Source: JBJXHN01 sp046233135 (GTDB taxonomy: Bacteria; Pseudomonadota; Alphaproteobacteria; Rhodospirillales; Rhodospirillaceae). From it: a stretch of 64,000 bases of DNA. The position numbers and the translations under genes were made by a program. Positions 17,314 through 26,852 of this stretch are shown here, one piece after another. The notes under the pieces were generated by a model. That model ran no database searches. It was not told the origin of the DNA and saw only the letters and a program-made list of their open reading frames with translations. The stretch is from contig JBJXHN010000008.1 of the NCBI GenBank assembly GCA_046233135.1, positions 62,001-126,000 on the forward strand. Reading direction: 5' to 3'. The first letter of the stretch is position 1. Each line of letters opens with the position of its first letter.

Positions 17314-18207
17314 ATGACCAATTCAGAAAACGCGACTATTGGCTGGCCCGTTTATCGGGACCTGAGCACGCTGGAAGCCGACGCGACCTTCCGGGCGACC
17401 ACGCAATCGACGGGTTATCCGGCATCCCACCTGGGGACTTTCCCTTTGCACTATGTCTGGCGGAGTGAGGCATCAACACCGGGCAATGTGCCGGACGAGG
17501 AACTGACGGCGACGTTCGATAGCGAAGTGGAGTTGGGGACGATCGCCCTGATCCGCCACAATGGCAGTGTCAATGCCACCTGGCGGGTGCGCTTGTACCA
17601 GGATGGGGATGGATCGGTTCTGCTGTGGGACAGCGGTGCCATGAACCTGTGGCCTGCCGTGTATACGGAAGACGAGGTGACCTGGGATGGCGGCAACTTC
17701 TGGGACCGCACATATTCTTCGCGTGAGCGGGAAGGGCAGACCTGGCACCAGCGCGTATTCGTTCCCGAGCTTTACTTCGGTCGTCTGGTGAAAGTTACGC
17801 TGTCCGATCCGGACAATCAGGACGGATATTTCCAAGTCGGCCTTCTCGAAGTGGCCGGCAAGCGGGCGTTCAGCATCAATCCCGAGTACGGCGCCGAATT
17901 CGGGTTCCGCGGCCGGACGGAAGTTCAGGAAGCCGACGGGGGAACGAAAATCCGGCGACGGCGGCCCAAACCCCGCGTCTTCAACGGCGCCATTCCGTTT
18001 CTGCCGGAAGACGAGGCCATGGGGGTCTTCTTCGAACTGCTCCGCCAGAATGATGTCAATGTTCCCTTCTTCTGGTCGTTGGACCCGACGGATGACCGAA
18101 ATTATTTGCGGAATGACTATATGGCTCACCTGGCTGATTTGGGTTTGATGAGCTATTCGCTGTATGGTCGTAACGGCATTGCGATTTCTATTGAGGAGGA
18201 ACTTTGA
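17314..18207 (+). CDS. Tail tip/distal tail-like protein, unknown family
   Basis: A 297-residue beta-rich protein beginning 4 bp after the previous stop. A galactose-binding-like central part (ELTATFDSEVELGTIALIRHNGSV, then LYFGRLVKVTLSDP) suggests carbohydrate or protein binding, followed by a basic KIRRRRPKPR patch. The C-terminal region (FFELLRQNDVNVPFFWSLDP) resembles phage structural proteins that are common in alphaproteobacterial tail modules. Exact role is not determined; tail-tip assembly is the context-based reading. Confidence 0.5.
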   Translation: MTNSENATIGWPVYRDLSTLEADATFRATTQSTGYPASHLGTFPLHYVWRSEASTPGNVPDEELTATFDSEVELGTIALIRHNGSVNATWRVRLYQDGDGSVLLWDSGAMNLWPAVYTEDEVTWDGGNFWDRTYSSREREGQTWHQRVFVPELYFGRLVKVTLSDPDNQDGYFQVGLLEVAGKRAFSINPEYGAEFGFRGRTEVQEADGGTKIRRRRPKPRVFNGAIPFLPEDEAMGVFFELLRQNDVNVPFFWSLDPTDDRNYLRNDYMAHLADLGLMSYSLYGRNGIAISIEEEL

Positions 18208-18209
18208 TT

Positions 18210-21200
18210 ATGCCTTTGATTCCCGAAGAATTGGCCGCGCTGCAACGGGCGGAAGAGTATAATGGTGCACGGTTTGACGCCTCGACCAATCCCCGGGGCT
18301 TGGCCGGTGAAGGGTACAAGACGAACTGGCCGCAAGGCCTGAACGACACCGCGACCCTGGTGGGGGCGGTCGCCCGGGAAGTGGCGGCGGGATCGGCGGA
18401 TACGGCTGCGGCAGAAAGCGCCAAGGTGGCTGCGGAAGCGGCCCGGGCGGCGGCCGAGACGGCCCTGGCGCAGGGCGAAGGTGCCCGGGATGCCGCCCAG
18501 GCGGCCCAAACCGCGAGCGAGGCCGCACGAGACGTCGCCCAAGCCGCCCGTGGCGGCGCCGAAGCGGCGGAAACAGCGGCCGAGGCGGCCTGGGAGTCGC
18601 TGGATACGCGCTATCTCGGCGCCTTGGCCGCCGATCCGACCACGGACAACACCGGTGATCCCCTGGTGCCGGGAGCGTTGTACTTCAATACGACCGTCGG
18701 AACCTTCCGGGGATGGACGGGAACGGCCTGGCAGGATCTGGTGGGGGCGGGAGGCGACAATTCCCTGCCTGCCGGCTCCAGTGCCGATCTGTGGTCCGGC
18801 TACCGCCTCTCCGCCGACGGCTCGACCGTGGAATTCAGCCGCTTCGCCGCCGAACCGAGCCCCGATCCCATCGTGCTGTCCGCAGCGGATGTGCTGACGG
18901 GGGAAGCCGCGTGGACGGTCAGCGGCTATCCGGCCGGCTTCGGTCCGGCGCGGGTTCAGGCCTTCGGCGGCATCGAGGTGTCGGTGGACGGAGGAGGCAC
19001 CTGGGGCACGTTCTTCCAGGCGGGGAACGGCACCACGGTGCGGGTGCGGCCCTCGGCCGTCACGCTGGTGGATGGGGAAACCTACACCGGGTCCCTGGAG
19101 GTCGGAGCCGCCTCGGTGTCCTACAGCTTCACCTACCAGAGCCTTTTCATCGCCACGCCGTCGATCACCAGCCATGCGGACGGACAGACCGACGTGGGGG
19201 ATGAACCGCTGTTCGTTGCCAGCGTCTATGACGTTCTGCCATCGTCCCAGCAGGATGCCGCCCATCCCCATCAGGATACGGACTGGGAGCTGTATGCGGA
19301 CGCCGCTTTGAGCGAGCTGGTGTGGTCATCGCTGGCTGACGCAACGAACAAGGTGCAGATCAGGGGGCCGGCCTTGACGGTCTCCACGCCCTACTTCCTG
19401 CGGGTCCGGTATCACTCGACGACGGGGCTGGTGTCGGACTGGTCCAGCGTTGTTTCCTTCACCACAGCGGCGACTTTCGGGCCGGCGCTGCTCGTCACCG
19501 ATGATGGCTATAAGGTCTACGAACACGACGTGGACAACATGTACAACGCCACGGTCTATGTCGGGACTGGTGCCGCACAAGCGGTACGGACGAATATGCC
19601 ATATACCGTTGGTGATCGAATGCTGACCATCATCAAGAACGCTGATTCCAACACCAGCGCCTGGGTCTTGGTTGATACCGTCCGGGGAGCGTCGAATGTA
19701 TTGTCGACGAACACCACTGCCGCCCAGGTCGTCGATGCGACCACTGTCACCGGGTGGACAAACGGCGGCGTCACTGTGGGGGCGGCCGCTGGCGTCAATG
19801 GCAGTGGCAACACTCTGTTCATTCAGACGTTCAAGGAGGCTGACAACTTCTTCAAGATCGCCACCACAGACCATATCAGCGGTATCAATACCTCTGTCGA
19901 TCTGTCCAGCCTTGGCACCGTTGGAATGGTGTGGGTGAAGCCATACAGCTCCGTCGGCAATTGGCTCGTGTGGCATAAGGATTTGCCGGCGGGATATCTT
20001 GTCCCCCAGTGGGGGCAAGCTGAGGCCAATAGTGCAATCTCTGTAAGTGCGCTTTCTCTGACGATCACTGCATCGATGGCGACCGGATCGTATGTTGTTT
20101 ATGCTTGGGCGCATGACGAGTCTGCGACAGGTCTTGTGCACTGTGGCGGCTATACAGGGACAGGTACGGTTGGCAGCTTTGTGGATGTTGGCTTTGTTCC
20201 GCAGGCTGTGACTCTCGTTCACGCAATATCTCCCAATACTAATGTCCATCCAAGCACTACAACTATCTGTGACGATACTTATGGTTCTCTGTCGCGTTAC
20301 GCGTCAAAAAACCTATTTTACATGAGTCATACCACTTGGACTTCCGTTATAGCTCAATCAGAGTCTCGCGGATTTCGGAAGATGGCCGGAGACCATACTG
20401 CCGTTGATGCTATTGGCGGACTATATGTCTATATGGCGATTTGCCGAGGACCGACTGTCTCTACTGACGCTCCTCAGCAGGTGTACAATAGCATCACAGA
20501 CGACTCTGGCAGCACGTACAGCGGTACTTTCGGATTTTGCCCTGATGTTGTCTGGCAAAACCCTGTCGCTGGTGGTGCCCGGCACTTTTTCGCTAGGCAG
20601 TTGGGAGAAGGTGGGTATTTGTATATGGACGGCCAAAATGCGGCAGGAGGAGACGCTAACCTGAATATTCGCTTCCTCTCCGATGGTTTCACGAGTACTG
20701 CCGGCATCTCTGGCTCTAACCGGTTTCATGCGTGGAAGCACATGCCCGGTGTCTTCGCGTCAATCATGTATCGCGGGATCGGCGCAGACATGCAGGTTCC
20801 CCATGATCTGGGGGTGGTCCCGGAAATGGTTGTTGTCAAATCCCTGAGTCTTGCCCCAAATAACTGGGCGGTGAATTGTCCAAACGTTATGAGTTTGGAT
20901 CAATACATCAATCTGGAGGAGAGCGCCGCTGCGAGAACCTATACAACACACGGCGGCCTCCTGAATCAGACGATGCCGACATCAACGGTTGTCTATCTTG
21001 GTGGATCGCTGAATTTCAACACCGCCAGTGGACATACCTACCTGATGCTTCTGTTCGCGTCTCGCGACGGCGTGTCGAAGGTTGGCGGCTTCGCGACGGA
21101 TGCCGGGGGCAATGCGACGGTCACCGGGGTGACGTTCCGGCCTCGCTTCCTGCTGGTGAAGAGGACCGATGGCACCGGAGATTGGCTGTGTTCCGGCGCC

Positions 21201-21365
21201 GAGAACGCCATGACCTCAAGCGCGGCCCCGGGTGCGGAGACGCGGTTTGCCCTCAATTCCACGGCGGCCGAAGTCTCCACCGACTGGGTGGATACCCTGG
21301 CGGACGGCTTTGTCATCAAGGGGCAGGCGGCCTCGGCCCACTACATCTATCTTGCCTTGGCATAA
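18210..21365 (+). CDS. Tail fibre 1 (1051 aa), collagen-free, Ala-rich stalk
   Basis: The N-terminus (IPEELAALQRAEEYNGARFD ... YKTNWPQGLND) is nearly shared with the second fibre gene and is likely the tail-attachment domain. Residues about 50-135 are an Ala-rich coiled-coil stalk; next a short W-rich block (GWTGTAWQDL); then Ig/FN3-like beta domains and repeats of a DUF7483-like beta module (blocks around YSSVGNWLVWHKDL, then FCPDVVWQNPVA). Such fibres trimerise and bind the target cell surface. Start at ATG 18210 (GAGGAGGA upstream). Identity of the receptor cannot be inferred. Confidence 0.8.
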   Translation: MPLIPEELAALQRAEEYNGARFDASTNPRGLAGEGYKTNWPQGLNDTATLVGAVAREVAAGSADTAAAESAKVAAEAARAAAETALAQGEGARDAAQAAQTASEAARDVAQAARGGAEAAETAAEAAWESLDTRYLGALAADPTTDNTGDPLVPGALYFNTTVGTFRGWTGTAWQDLVGAGGDNSLPAGSSADLWSGYRLSADGSTVEFSRFAAEPSPDPIVLSAADVLTGEAAWTVSGYPAGFGPARVQAFGGIEVSVDGGGTWGTFFQAGNGTTVRVRPSAVTLVDGETYTGSLEVGAASVSYSFTYQSLFIATPSITSHADGQTDVGDEPLFVASVYDVLPSSQQDAAHPHQDTDWELYADAALSELVWSSLADATNKVQIRGPALTVSTPYFLRVRYHSTTGLVSDWSSVVSFTTAATFGPALLVTDDGYKVYEHDVDNMYNATVYVGTGAAQAVRTNMPYTVGDRMLTIIKNADSNTSAWVLVDTVRGASNVLSTNTTAAQVVDATTVTGWTNGGVTVGAAAGVNGSGNTLFIQTFKEADNFFKIATTDHISGINTSVDLSSLGTVGMVWVKPYSSVGNWLVWHKDLPAGYLVPQWGQAEANSAISVSALSLTITASMATGSYVVYAWAHDESATGLVHCGGYTGTGTVGSFVDVGFVPQAVTLVHAISPNTNVHPSTTTICDDTYGSLSRYASKNLFYMSHTTWTSVIAQSESRGFRKMAGDHTAVDAIGGLYVYMAICRGPTVSTDAPQQVYNSITDDSGSTYSGTFGFCPDVVWQNPVAGGARHFFARQLGEGGYLYMDGQNAAGGDANLNIRFLSDGFTSTAGISGSNRFHAWKHMPGVFASIMYRGIGADMQVPHDLGVVPEMVVVKSLSLAPNNWAVNCPNVMSLDQYINLEESAAARTYTTHGGLLNQTMPTSTVVYLGGSLNFNTASGHTYLMLLFASRDGVSKVGGFATDAGGNATVTGVTFRPRFLLVKRTDGTGDWLCSGAENAMTSSAAPGAETRFALNSTAAEVSTDWVDTLADGFVIKGQAASAHYIYLALA

Positions 21366-21375
21366 GGACGGGACA

Positions 21376-21993
21376 ATGAATTTCGCTCAAGCAACCCCTT
21401 CGGGACATATTTCTGTCGGCCTGCCGGCTGCCTTGCGCGGCCACTCCGTGGAAACCCTGGCCGGTCTGGGGTGGAAGCCGCTGCGGTGGGTCTCCCACGC
21501 ATTTGATCCGGACACCCAATACTATCCCGATGCGCCCAGCTACAGCGATCAGGGCGACCACATCCTTGGCGACCACGTTCCGGTGGCCATGCCCTCCGAG
21601 GTCCGCGCGGCGCGGGATCTGTCGCTGGCGCATGCGGCGAAGCCGGCCCGGCTGGAGGCGGTGAACGCCGAATATCAGCGCCGGCTTGATGCCGGGTTCG
21701 TCTACGGCGGTCAGCGCTACCAGATCGATGGCGAGGCCCAGGGGGCGATGGCGACGGTGCTGGCGGCGTTTGCTGCCAACGCCTCCAATCCCCACGGCGG
21801 TGTCTGGCGGACGAAAGCCAATACGATGATTGCCATGAGCGACAGTCAGTGCCGGACATTTCTGACCGCGGCCCTGACGCGCGTCCAGCACCTGAAGGCC
21901 GTTTGCTGGGCCAAGAAAGACGCCATCAGCGCGGCGGTCACTCCGGCTGCCGTCGCCGGTGTTTCGCTGGGCGATGGGTGGGATGCCGCCTGA
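21376..21993 (+). CDS. DUF4376-like fibre-associated protein
   Basis: A 205-residue protein 10 bp after fibre 1. Residues about 90-200 (ARLEAVNAEYQRRLDAGFVY, GGQRYQIDGEAQGAMATVLA) match the DUF4376 pattern, common in phage tail-fibre neighbourhoods and often described as tail-fibre assembly or accessory proteins. The N-terminus has an HISVGLPAALRGHSV segment. A strong terminator follows, so fibre 1 and this gene end a transcription unit. Confidence 0.6.
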   Translation: MNFAQATPSGHISVGLPAALRGHSVETLAGLGWKPLRWVSHAFDPDTQYYPDAPSYSDQGDHILGDHVPVAMPSEVRAARDLSLAHAAKPARLEAVNAEYQRRLDAGFVYGGQRYQIDGEAQGAMATVLAAFAANASNPHGGVWRTKANTMIAMSDSQCRTFLTAALTRVQHLKAVCWAKKDAISAAVTPAAVAGVSLGDGWDAA

Positions 21994-22023
21994 CCGCTTT
22001 CAGTTCTGACAGCGCTTGAGAGA

Positions 22024-22061
22024 GCCCCTTTCGCCGACCTGGCGGAAGGGGCGTTTTGTTT
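22024..22061 (+). terminator. Rho-independent terminator between the two fibre units
   Basis: Twelve-pair stem GCCCCTTTCGCC (22024-22035) / GGCGGAAGGGGC (22041-22052), loop GACCT, then GTTTTGTTT. The second fibre gene starts 16 nt after it. Confidence 0.88.
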
Positions 22062-22076
22062 ATCGGAGGTCACCTC

Positions 22077-23846
22077 ATGGCATTGACACCTGACGAGTTG
22101 TTGGCCCTTCAGCGCGCCGAATCCTATAACGGGGCGCGGTATGATAGTGAATCCAACGCCTTCGGTCTTGCGGGGGACGGTTATAAGACGAACTGGCCGA
22201 AAGGGCTGAACGATACCGCGCGCCTTGCCAGCGCGGTGGCGCGGGAGGCCAGCGCGGCTGCGGATTCAGCCGCTGCTGCGGCTGATTGGGCGGTGGCTGC
22301 GGATGGGGCTGCCGGAGAAGCGGTGCGCCATGCGGCCCGGTTTCTCGCACCGGCCGCGACGGCACCCGCCGCCCGCGACGATGGCGACAGTCTCGAGGCC
22401 GGGGATTGCTACCTGAATACCGTGCAGGGCGCTGTGTTCGTCTATAGCGGAACGGGCTGGGTCGCGTCGGCCATTGATCCGGCGCTGTATGCGACGTCGG
22501 CGGAGGTTGCTGACACCTATGCCACCATCGCCACCGTGGCGCAAACCTATCTGGCCCTGGCAGGGGGAGCCATGGCGGGACCCCTGACCCTGGCAACAGA
22601 TCCCGGTGCGGACCTAGAGGCTGCGACCAAACGCTACGTTGACGCACATGCAGGGTTGTCGTGGGAGAAGGTGAGCGGAGCGTCCGGCTTGGTCACCGTC
22701 AATAAGGGGTATATCACGACCGGGGCCGATCTCGTGACCATGACGCTGCCGTCGACCTTCTCGGTCGGGGACGAGGTGGTCGTGGTGGGATACGGACCCG
22801 GCGGATGGCGGCTGAACGCCGCGGAAAATACCACGATCGTCATCGGGGATTTTTCCATCGGCAGTCTGGTGGCCTCAGGGAAGCGGTACGATTCCACGCG
22901 TCTGATCGCCGTCGAGGAAAATGCGGTCTGGGTTGCCGCCAATGCTCAGGGGGCCGAAGTTTCCCCGGGGGATGGCCTGGGATACACTCTCGGCGGGCGG
23001 CGTCGAGACAACGGCGCTGGCGATGCTTCCATTCGTCGCTATGCTTTCCAGACGGATCTGCTGTCGACCTTGGGAGTGACTGTTTCCTACACAGATGGCG
23101 GCGTTGGTCTGCATTCCGTTGAGAATGGATACAAATTCGGCTCGTATCACCAAGGGAAAAGTCGAGACAAGTTCACCTTTTCCACCGAACTTGTGACGCG
23201 CTGGGGTGCTGACGCGGGTATCACCGGTCAGGTTGATGGTGCCGGATTCTTTTCAGCCGCAAAAGGGTGGGCTTGGTCGGGGACGAATTGTAGTTCTCTT
23301 GATTTTTCGTCCGAGGTGGAAAGTCTTGTGGGAACTGGATTTCCCGCCATCCAATACGTAAGTGCCTATAATGATAGAGGGCGCGATCAAGGGTTCGCTA
23401 ATCATTGGGTTCAAAACGAGAACAGAAATATAATATATAAGTTTATATTTTCCGCGGAAACTCAGTCTACGATCGCGGATACATTTGATGTCGTTTTCCA
23501 CAACTATACCGGCGATGTGGGGACGAACAGCCAGGACAGCGGATATGCAATCGGTGCCACGGAATCTTCGGGCGGAGGGACCGGTCTCGAAATTCAGTCG
23601 ATCAATTTTCCGACGGAAACAACGCTGACCCTCTCCACGTTGGCGGCGGAGAGCCATTCTTACGGTTCCGGAGTGTCGTCACTGACGACAGGAGGCACTC
23701 TGTTCGGTACGGGCCAGCCGGGGGATGCAAAATCGACAGGCGCGGTTCTCTATAACTGGGTGGCGGATGTCAGCTACGTTTCGACAAGTAGCATCCCCAG
23801 TCCGGGCATTGATGCCAGCCCGTCGGTCAATACGGGGGGAATCTGA
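22077..23846 (+). CDS. Tail fibre 2 (589 aa), paralogous N-terminus
   Basis: The first ~60 residues (LTPDELLALQRAESYNGARYD, then YKTNWPKGLNDTARLASAVA) closely match fibre 1, followed by an Ala-rich helix, a repeat-like LYATSAEVADTYATIATVAQ segment and a distal domain unlike fibre 1. The distal part is Gly/Ser/Thr-rich with beta-type repeats. Starting at ATG 22077 behind CGGAGGT. The shared anchor and different tip suggest two receptor specificities or a modular fibre replacement. Confidence 0.78.
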   Translation: MALTPDELLALQRAESYNGARYDSESNAFGLAGDGYKTNWPKGLNDTARLASAVAREASAAADSAAAAADWAVAADGAAGEAVRHAARFLAPAATAPAARDDGDSLEAGDCYLNTVQGAVFVYSGTGWVASAIDPALYATSAEVADTYATIATVAQTYLALAGGAMAGPLTLATDPGADLEAATKRYVDAHAGLSWEKVSGASGLVTVNKGYITTGADLVTMTLPSTFSVGDEVVVVGYGPGGWRLNAAENTTIVIGDFSIGSLVASGKRYDSTRLIAVEENAVWVAANAQGAEVSPGDGLGYTLGGRRRDNGAGDASIRRYAFQTDLLSTLGVTVSYTDGGVGLHSVENGYKFGSYHQGKSRDKFTFSTELVTRWGADAGITGQVDGAGFFSAAKGWAWSGTNCSSLDFSSEVESLVGTGFPAIQYVSAYNDRGRDQGFANHWVQNENRNIIYKFIFSAETQSTIADTFDVVFHNYTGDVGTNSQDSGYAIGATESSGGGTGLEIQSINFPTETTLTLSTLAAESHSYGSGVSSLTTGGTLFGTGQPGDAKSTGAVLYNWVADVSYVSTSSIPSPGIDASPSVNTGGI

Positions 23847-24505
23847 TGGCACTGTCGCAAGAGGCACGGACCTTTTTGGACTATCTGGATGCCATGGCGG
23901 AGACGGTGCCGTTCGGCAACTCCAATTTTCAGACGGCCCATTGGGTGACCGACCACGGTGGTCCGGGGCGGGCGTGGCGATCCATCCTGCTGAACGTGGA
24001 TGTGGATCGAAAGGCCCTGGAAGAGGCGCATTTCAAGGGCCTGGAGCTTCAGGTGGATCTGGAGGAAATCGCGGCAAAACTGGCTGATCCTGACCTGGAC
24101 CGTTTCGCACGGCGACGTCTTGAAATTGACCGGGACCGCAAAACGAATGAAGGAGCCCGTCAAGACAAGCTGCTGCGCGACGCCGTCCGGCGTATCGAGG
24201 CGCTGCTGGCCCAGGCGCGGACCTTGCCTGCATTGCGGGGACCGGAGGATTTCGAGCGGCAGGAACGGGACTACTGGATCGGCCGGCTGGCGGAAGATGC
24301 CGAGGCGGATGTCCGTGCAACGGGCCGAGTCCAGCCCGGAACATTGAAAGCGCTATGGAAGGCCGGTTTCGATATCGGGGAGTGCACGTCTTTGCCGGGA
24401 GGGGCTGTGCAGGTGAAGGTGGTGAGCCGGGGGGCGCGTACGCCCTTGGCTGCGGTGAGTGCCGGCGTGGTCGAGACACGGACCCTGGAGGATAAGAGAG
24501 CATGA
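23846..24505 (+). CDS. Uncharacterised tail-module protein, helical
   Basis: A 219-residue protein whose ATG overlaps the fibre 2 stop (ATGA). Residues about 50-120 are a charged helix (DLEEIAAKLADPDLDRFARR) and the rest is mixed. No signal peptide or membrane segment. Translational coupling to fibre 2 makes a fibre chaperone, fibre-attachment or host-facing role possible. I do not recognise the family. Confidence 0.5.
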   Translation: MALSQEARTFLDYLDAMAETVPFGNSNFQTAHWVTDHGGPGRAWRSILLNVDVDRKALEEAHFKGLELQVDLEEIAAKLADPDLDRFARRRLEIDRDRKTNEGARQDKLLRDAVRRIEALLAQARTLPALRGPEDFERQERDYWIGRLAEDAEADVRATGRVQPGTLKALWKAGFDIGECTSLPGGAVQVKVVSRGARTPLAAVSAGVVETRTLEDKRA

Positions 24506-24870
24506 AAACCTATGTGAAATGTCGCCCCGCGCCCCTGGATGGAGAGATGGATACGCCAAGGCGGTATCTTCTATCCGCCTTTCCTGGCTTGGGCCTGTCG
24601 TTCACTCTGATGGCTTGGGGGCATGGCGGGCGGGACGGGCGCGCAGTCTATGAATTGCGGGTTCCCGACGGCCCGGGGGCCGAGGCCGCGCTTGAAGAGG
24701 CGGCCGCGTGCGTTGCTTCCCGCTTCGGAGGGAAGCCGATTTCGCTTGGAAAGGCCTTGAGCCACGTCCGGGAAATTTCCGGAAATGAAGCCTGGGAAGC
24801 GACCGGTCAGCTGGCGACTTTCTATCACGACGATGCGAACGGACTCATCCGTCCCGAGAGCAAGGCGTAG
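24502..24870 (+). CDS. Uncharacterised small tail-module protein
   Basis: A 122-residue protein with ATGA overlap to the previous gene. Mixed alpha/beta, beginning KTYVKCRPAPLDGEMDTPRR. It is the last gene of the module; no holin, endolysin or integrase follows. The hairpin at 24875-24902 lies just after its stop. Family unknown. Confidence 0.45.
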   Translation: MKTYVKCRPAPLDGEMDTPRRYLLSAFPGLGLSFTLMAWGHGGRDGRAVYELRVPDGPGAEAALEEAAACVASRFGGKPISLGKALSHVREISGNEAWEATGQLATFYHDDANGLIRPESKA

Positions 24871-24874
24871 TGCG

Positions 24875-24902
24875 CCCGGCAAAATACTGTCTTCTTGCCG
24901 GG
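24875..24902. terminator. Hairpin between convergent gene sets
   Basis: CCCGGCAA (24875-24882) and TTGCCGGG (24895-24902), 12-nt loop. No strong T-run follows on either strand, so it may be a weak bidirectional terminator or only a hairpin. Confidence 0.4.
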
Positions 24903-24987
24903 AGGCATGAGCCGCGCCGCTCAACCATCCAAGCAACTGGCGTTCCTGTCTCCTGTCGCGCTCCCATGCCGTAAGAGGGGAGACACC

Positions 24988-25812
24988 TCAATCCACCAGC
25001 CCTCCGTCCGCATCGAAGAACGCGTGCGGACCGGAAAACCGGCCGACGGGGCTGAGGTGGGTCACCAGTGGTCCGCCGCCGGCCGGGGCGTGGAACAACC
25101 GCACCATCGGCGGCTCCATCATGAAGCTCGGCGCCCCGGCCGGGTCCAGGTCCAGGGTGACCGCATGGGCCGGGCTGGGGGCGATGGACAGGGCGACCCC
25201 CTGCGCCTGGGCCGTGATGGCCCTGTGCACATGGCCACAGGCCACATGCTTCACCTGGGGTGCGGCGGCGAGGGTTTTCAGGAACGCCTCGCCGTCGGCC
25301 AGGTTCTGCACGTCCATATGGCGGATCCCGGTGAGGAAGGGCGGATGGTGCAGGAAGACCAGCGTCGGCGTGTCCGGCGCCTCGGCCAGGGTTTCGGCCA
25401 GCCAGGCCAGGCCCGCATCCCCCAATCGCCCGCCGCTTTCTCCGGGAATCGAGGAATCCAGACCCACCAGACGCCAGCCCGCCACCTCCCACACGCCATG
25501 CAGGGGGCCTTCGGTGGAGGCCCAGGGCTGGTCGGGGTAGGCGGTGCGCATGGCATCCCGCACATCATGGTTCCCCGGAACGATGGCAACCGGGCAGGGC
25601 AGGCGGGACAGCTGCCCGGCAATCAGGGCATAGGCCGACAGGGCGCCGTCATCGGTCAGGTCGCCGCTGACGATCACCCCGTCCAATGGCGTTTCCAGGG
25701 TCAGCAGGTGGGCGACGGAGGCCCGCAGGAAGTCCAGGGTGTCCACCTGGCCACCATAGGCCACGCGGCCGTCCGGTTTGATATGGATGTCGGTCAACTG
25801 GGCAATCAGCAT
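24988..25812 (-). CDS. Metallophosphoesterase (cyclic nucleotide/glycerophosphodiester type)
   Basis: The calcineurin-like motif set is complete: D-I-H near residue 8, GDLTDDG, PGNHD, HHPP and GHVHR. This matches the CpdA/GpdQ class of phosphodiesterases that bind two metals. It is the last gene of the minus-strand ABC operon, 47 bp after the ATPase, so it probably hydrolyses the imported compound (for example a glycerophosphodiester). No signal peptide, so it acts in the cytoplasm. A cAMP phosphodiesterase role cannot be excluded. Confidence 0.78.
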   Translation of the reverse strand: MLIAQLTDIHIKPDGRVAYGGQVDTLDFLRASVAHLLTLETPLDGVIVSGDLTDDGALSAYALIAGQLSRLPCPVAIVPGNHDVRDAMRTAYPDQPWASTEGPLHGVWEVAGWRLVGLDSSIPGESGGRLGDAGLAWLAETLAEAPDTPTLVFLHHPPFLTGIRHMDVQNLADGEAFLKTLAAAPQVKHVACGHVHRAITAQAQGVALSIAPSPAHAVTLDLDPAGAPSFMMEPPMVRLFHAPAGGGPLVTHLSPVGRFSGPHAFFDADGGLVD

Positions 25813-25859
25813 TCGGGTACAGGTCCTGTCCGAACGGTAAGGGAAGAGTCACAAAAGTG

Positions 25860-26852
25860 TCATGCCGAGGGGAGGCCGAACAAGGCCCCATCGCGCACTT
25901 TCAAGGCAATGGGGGATCCGACAGCCGGTTCTTCGGCCAGGGGGGCGTCCACCACCACGGGATCGGCACCGAGCCCGGCCACCAGCACCCGGGTGCGGCT
26001 GCCCAGGAAGAAGGCGGCCTCCACCGTGCCGTGCAGGTCGGCGTCGGCGGCGGACGCGGAAGGAGGCAGGACGATCAGGTCTTCGGGCCGGCACAGGCGT
26101 TCCGCCCCGCCCGGCCCCAGGGGCAGGCGGTTCACGGTGCCGATGAAATCGGCGACGAAGGGGGTGGCCGGGCGGCGATAGATATCGGCCGGCGTGCCGA
26201 TCTGGGCAATGCAACCCCGGTCCATGACGACGATGCGGTCCCCCAGGGCCATGGCCTCGGCCTGGTCGTGGGTGACGTAGACGGCGGTGATGCCCAGATC
26301 GCGCAGCAGGCGGTCGATGTCCACCCGCAGCCGTTCGCGCAGCAAAGCATCCAGGGCGGTCAGCGGCTCGTCAAGCAGCAGCACCCGGGGGCGGGGGGCG
26401 ATGGCGCGGGCCAGCGCGACACGCTGACGCTGGCCGCCGGACAGCTGGTCGATACGGCGGTCGGCGAGATCGGCAATGCGCATCATCTCCAGCATCTCCG
26501 CCACCCGGGGGGCGCGAACGGCTGCGGGCATGCGCCGCACCTTCAGGCCATAGCCGACGTTCTGGGCGACGGTCATGTTGGGGAACAGGGCATAGGACTG
26601 GAACACCATGCCCACATTGCGCCGCTCGATGGGCAGGGCGGTGACGTCGTCGCCGCCGAACAGCACCCGGCCGCCGGGGTCGGGGCCTTCCAGGCCGGCG
26701 ATCAGGCGCAGGGTGGTGGTTTTGCCGCAGCCCGACGGGCCGAGCAGCACCACCGTCTCGCCGGCCGCGATCTCCAGGTCGATGGGAACGAGGGCGCGGG
26801 TGCCGTCGGCGAAGGTCTTGGCACAGCGGTCGAGGCGGATGGGGGTACTCAT
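25860..26852 (-). CDS. ABC importer ATP-binding protein (PotA/FbpC-like)
   Basis: Walker A GPSGCGKTT, Q-loop VFQSYALFPNMTV, signature LSGGQRQRVALARAIAPRP, Walker B LLLDEPLTALD and H-loop THDQAEAMAL are clear, followed by a C-terminal TOBE-like regulatory domain (about 235-330). Such ATPases serve spermidine, iron or organophosphate importers. Its ATG overlaps the permease stop (ATGA). 330 residues, within the family's usual range. Confidence 0.85.
   Translation of the reverse strand: MSTPIRLDRCAKTFADGTRALVPIDLEIAAGETVVLLGPSGCGKTTTLRLIAGLEGPDPGGRVLFGGDDVTALPIERRNVGMVFQSYALFPNMTVAQNVGYGLKVRRMPAAVRAPRVAEMLEMMRIADLADRRIDQLSGGQRQRVALARAIAPRPRVLLLDEPLTALDALLRERLRVDIDRLLRDLGITAVYVTHDQAEAMALGDRIVVMDRGCIAQIGTPADIYRRPATPFVADFIGTVNRLPLGPGGAERLCRPEDLIVLPPSASAADADLHGTVEAAFFLGSRTRVLVAGLGADPVVVDAPLAEEPAVGSPIALKVRDGALFGLPSA

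Noticed and set aside
8200..25000. att sites or integrase marking a recent prophage
   Set aside because: No direct repeat was found by eye between the two edges of the module and no integrase gene occurs in the window.
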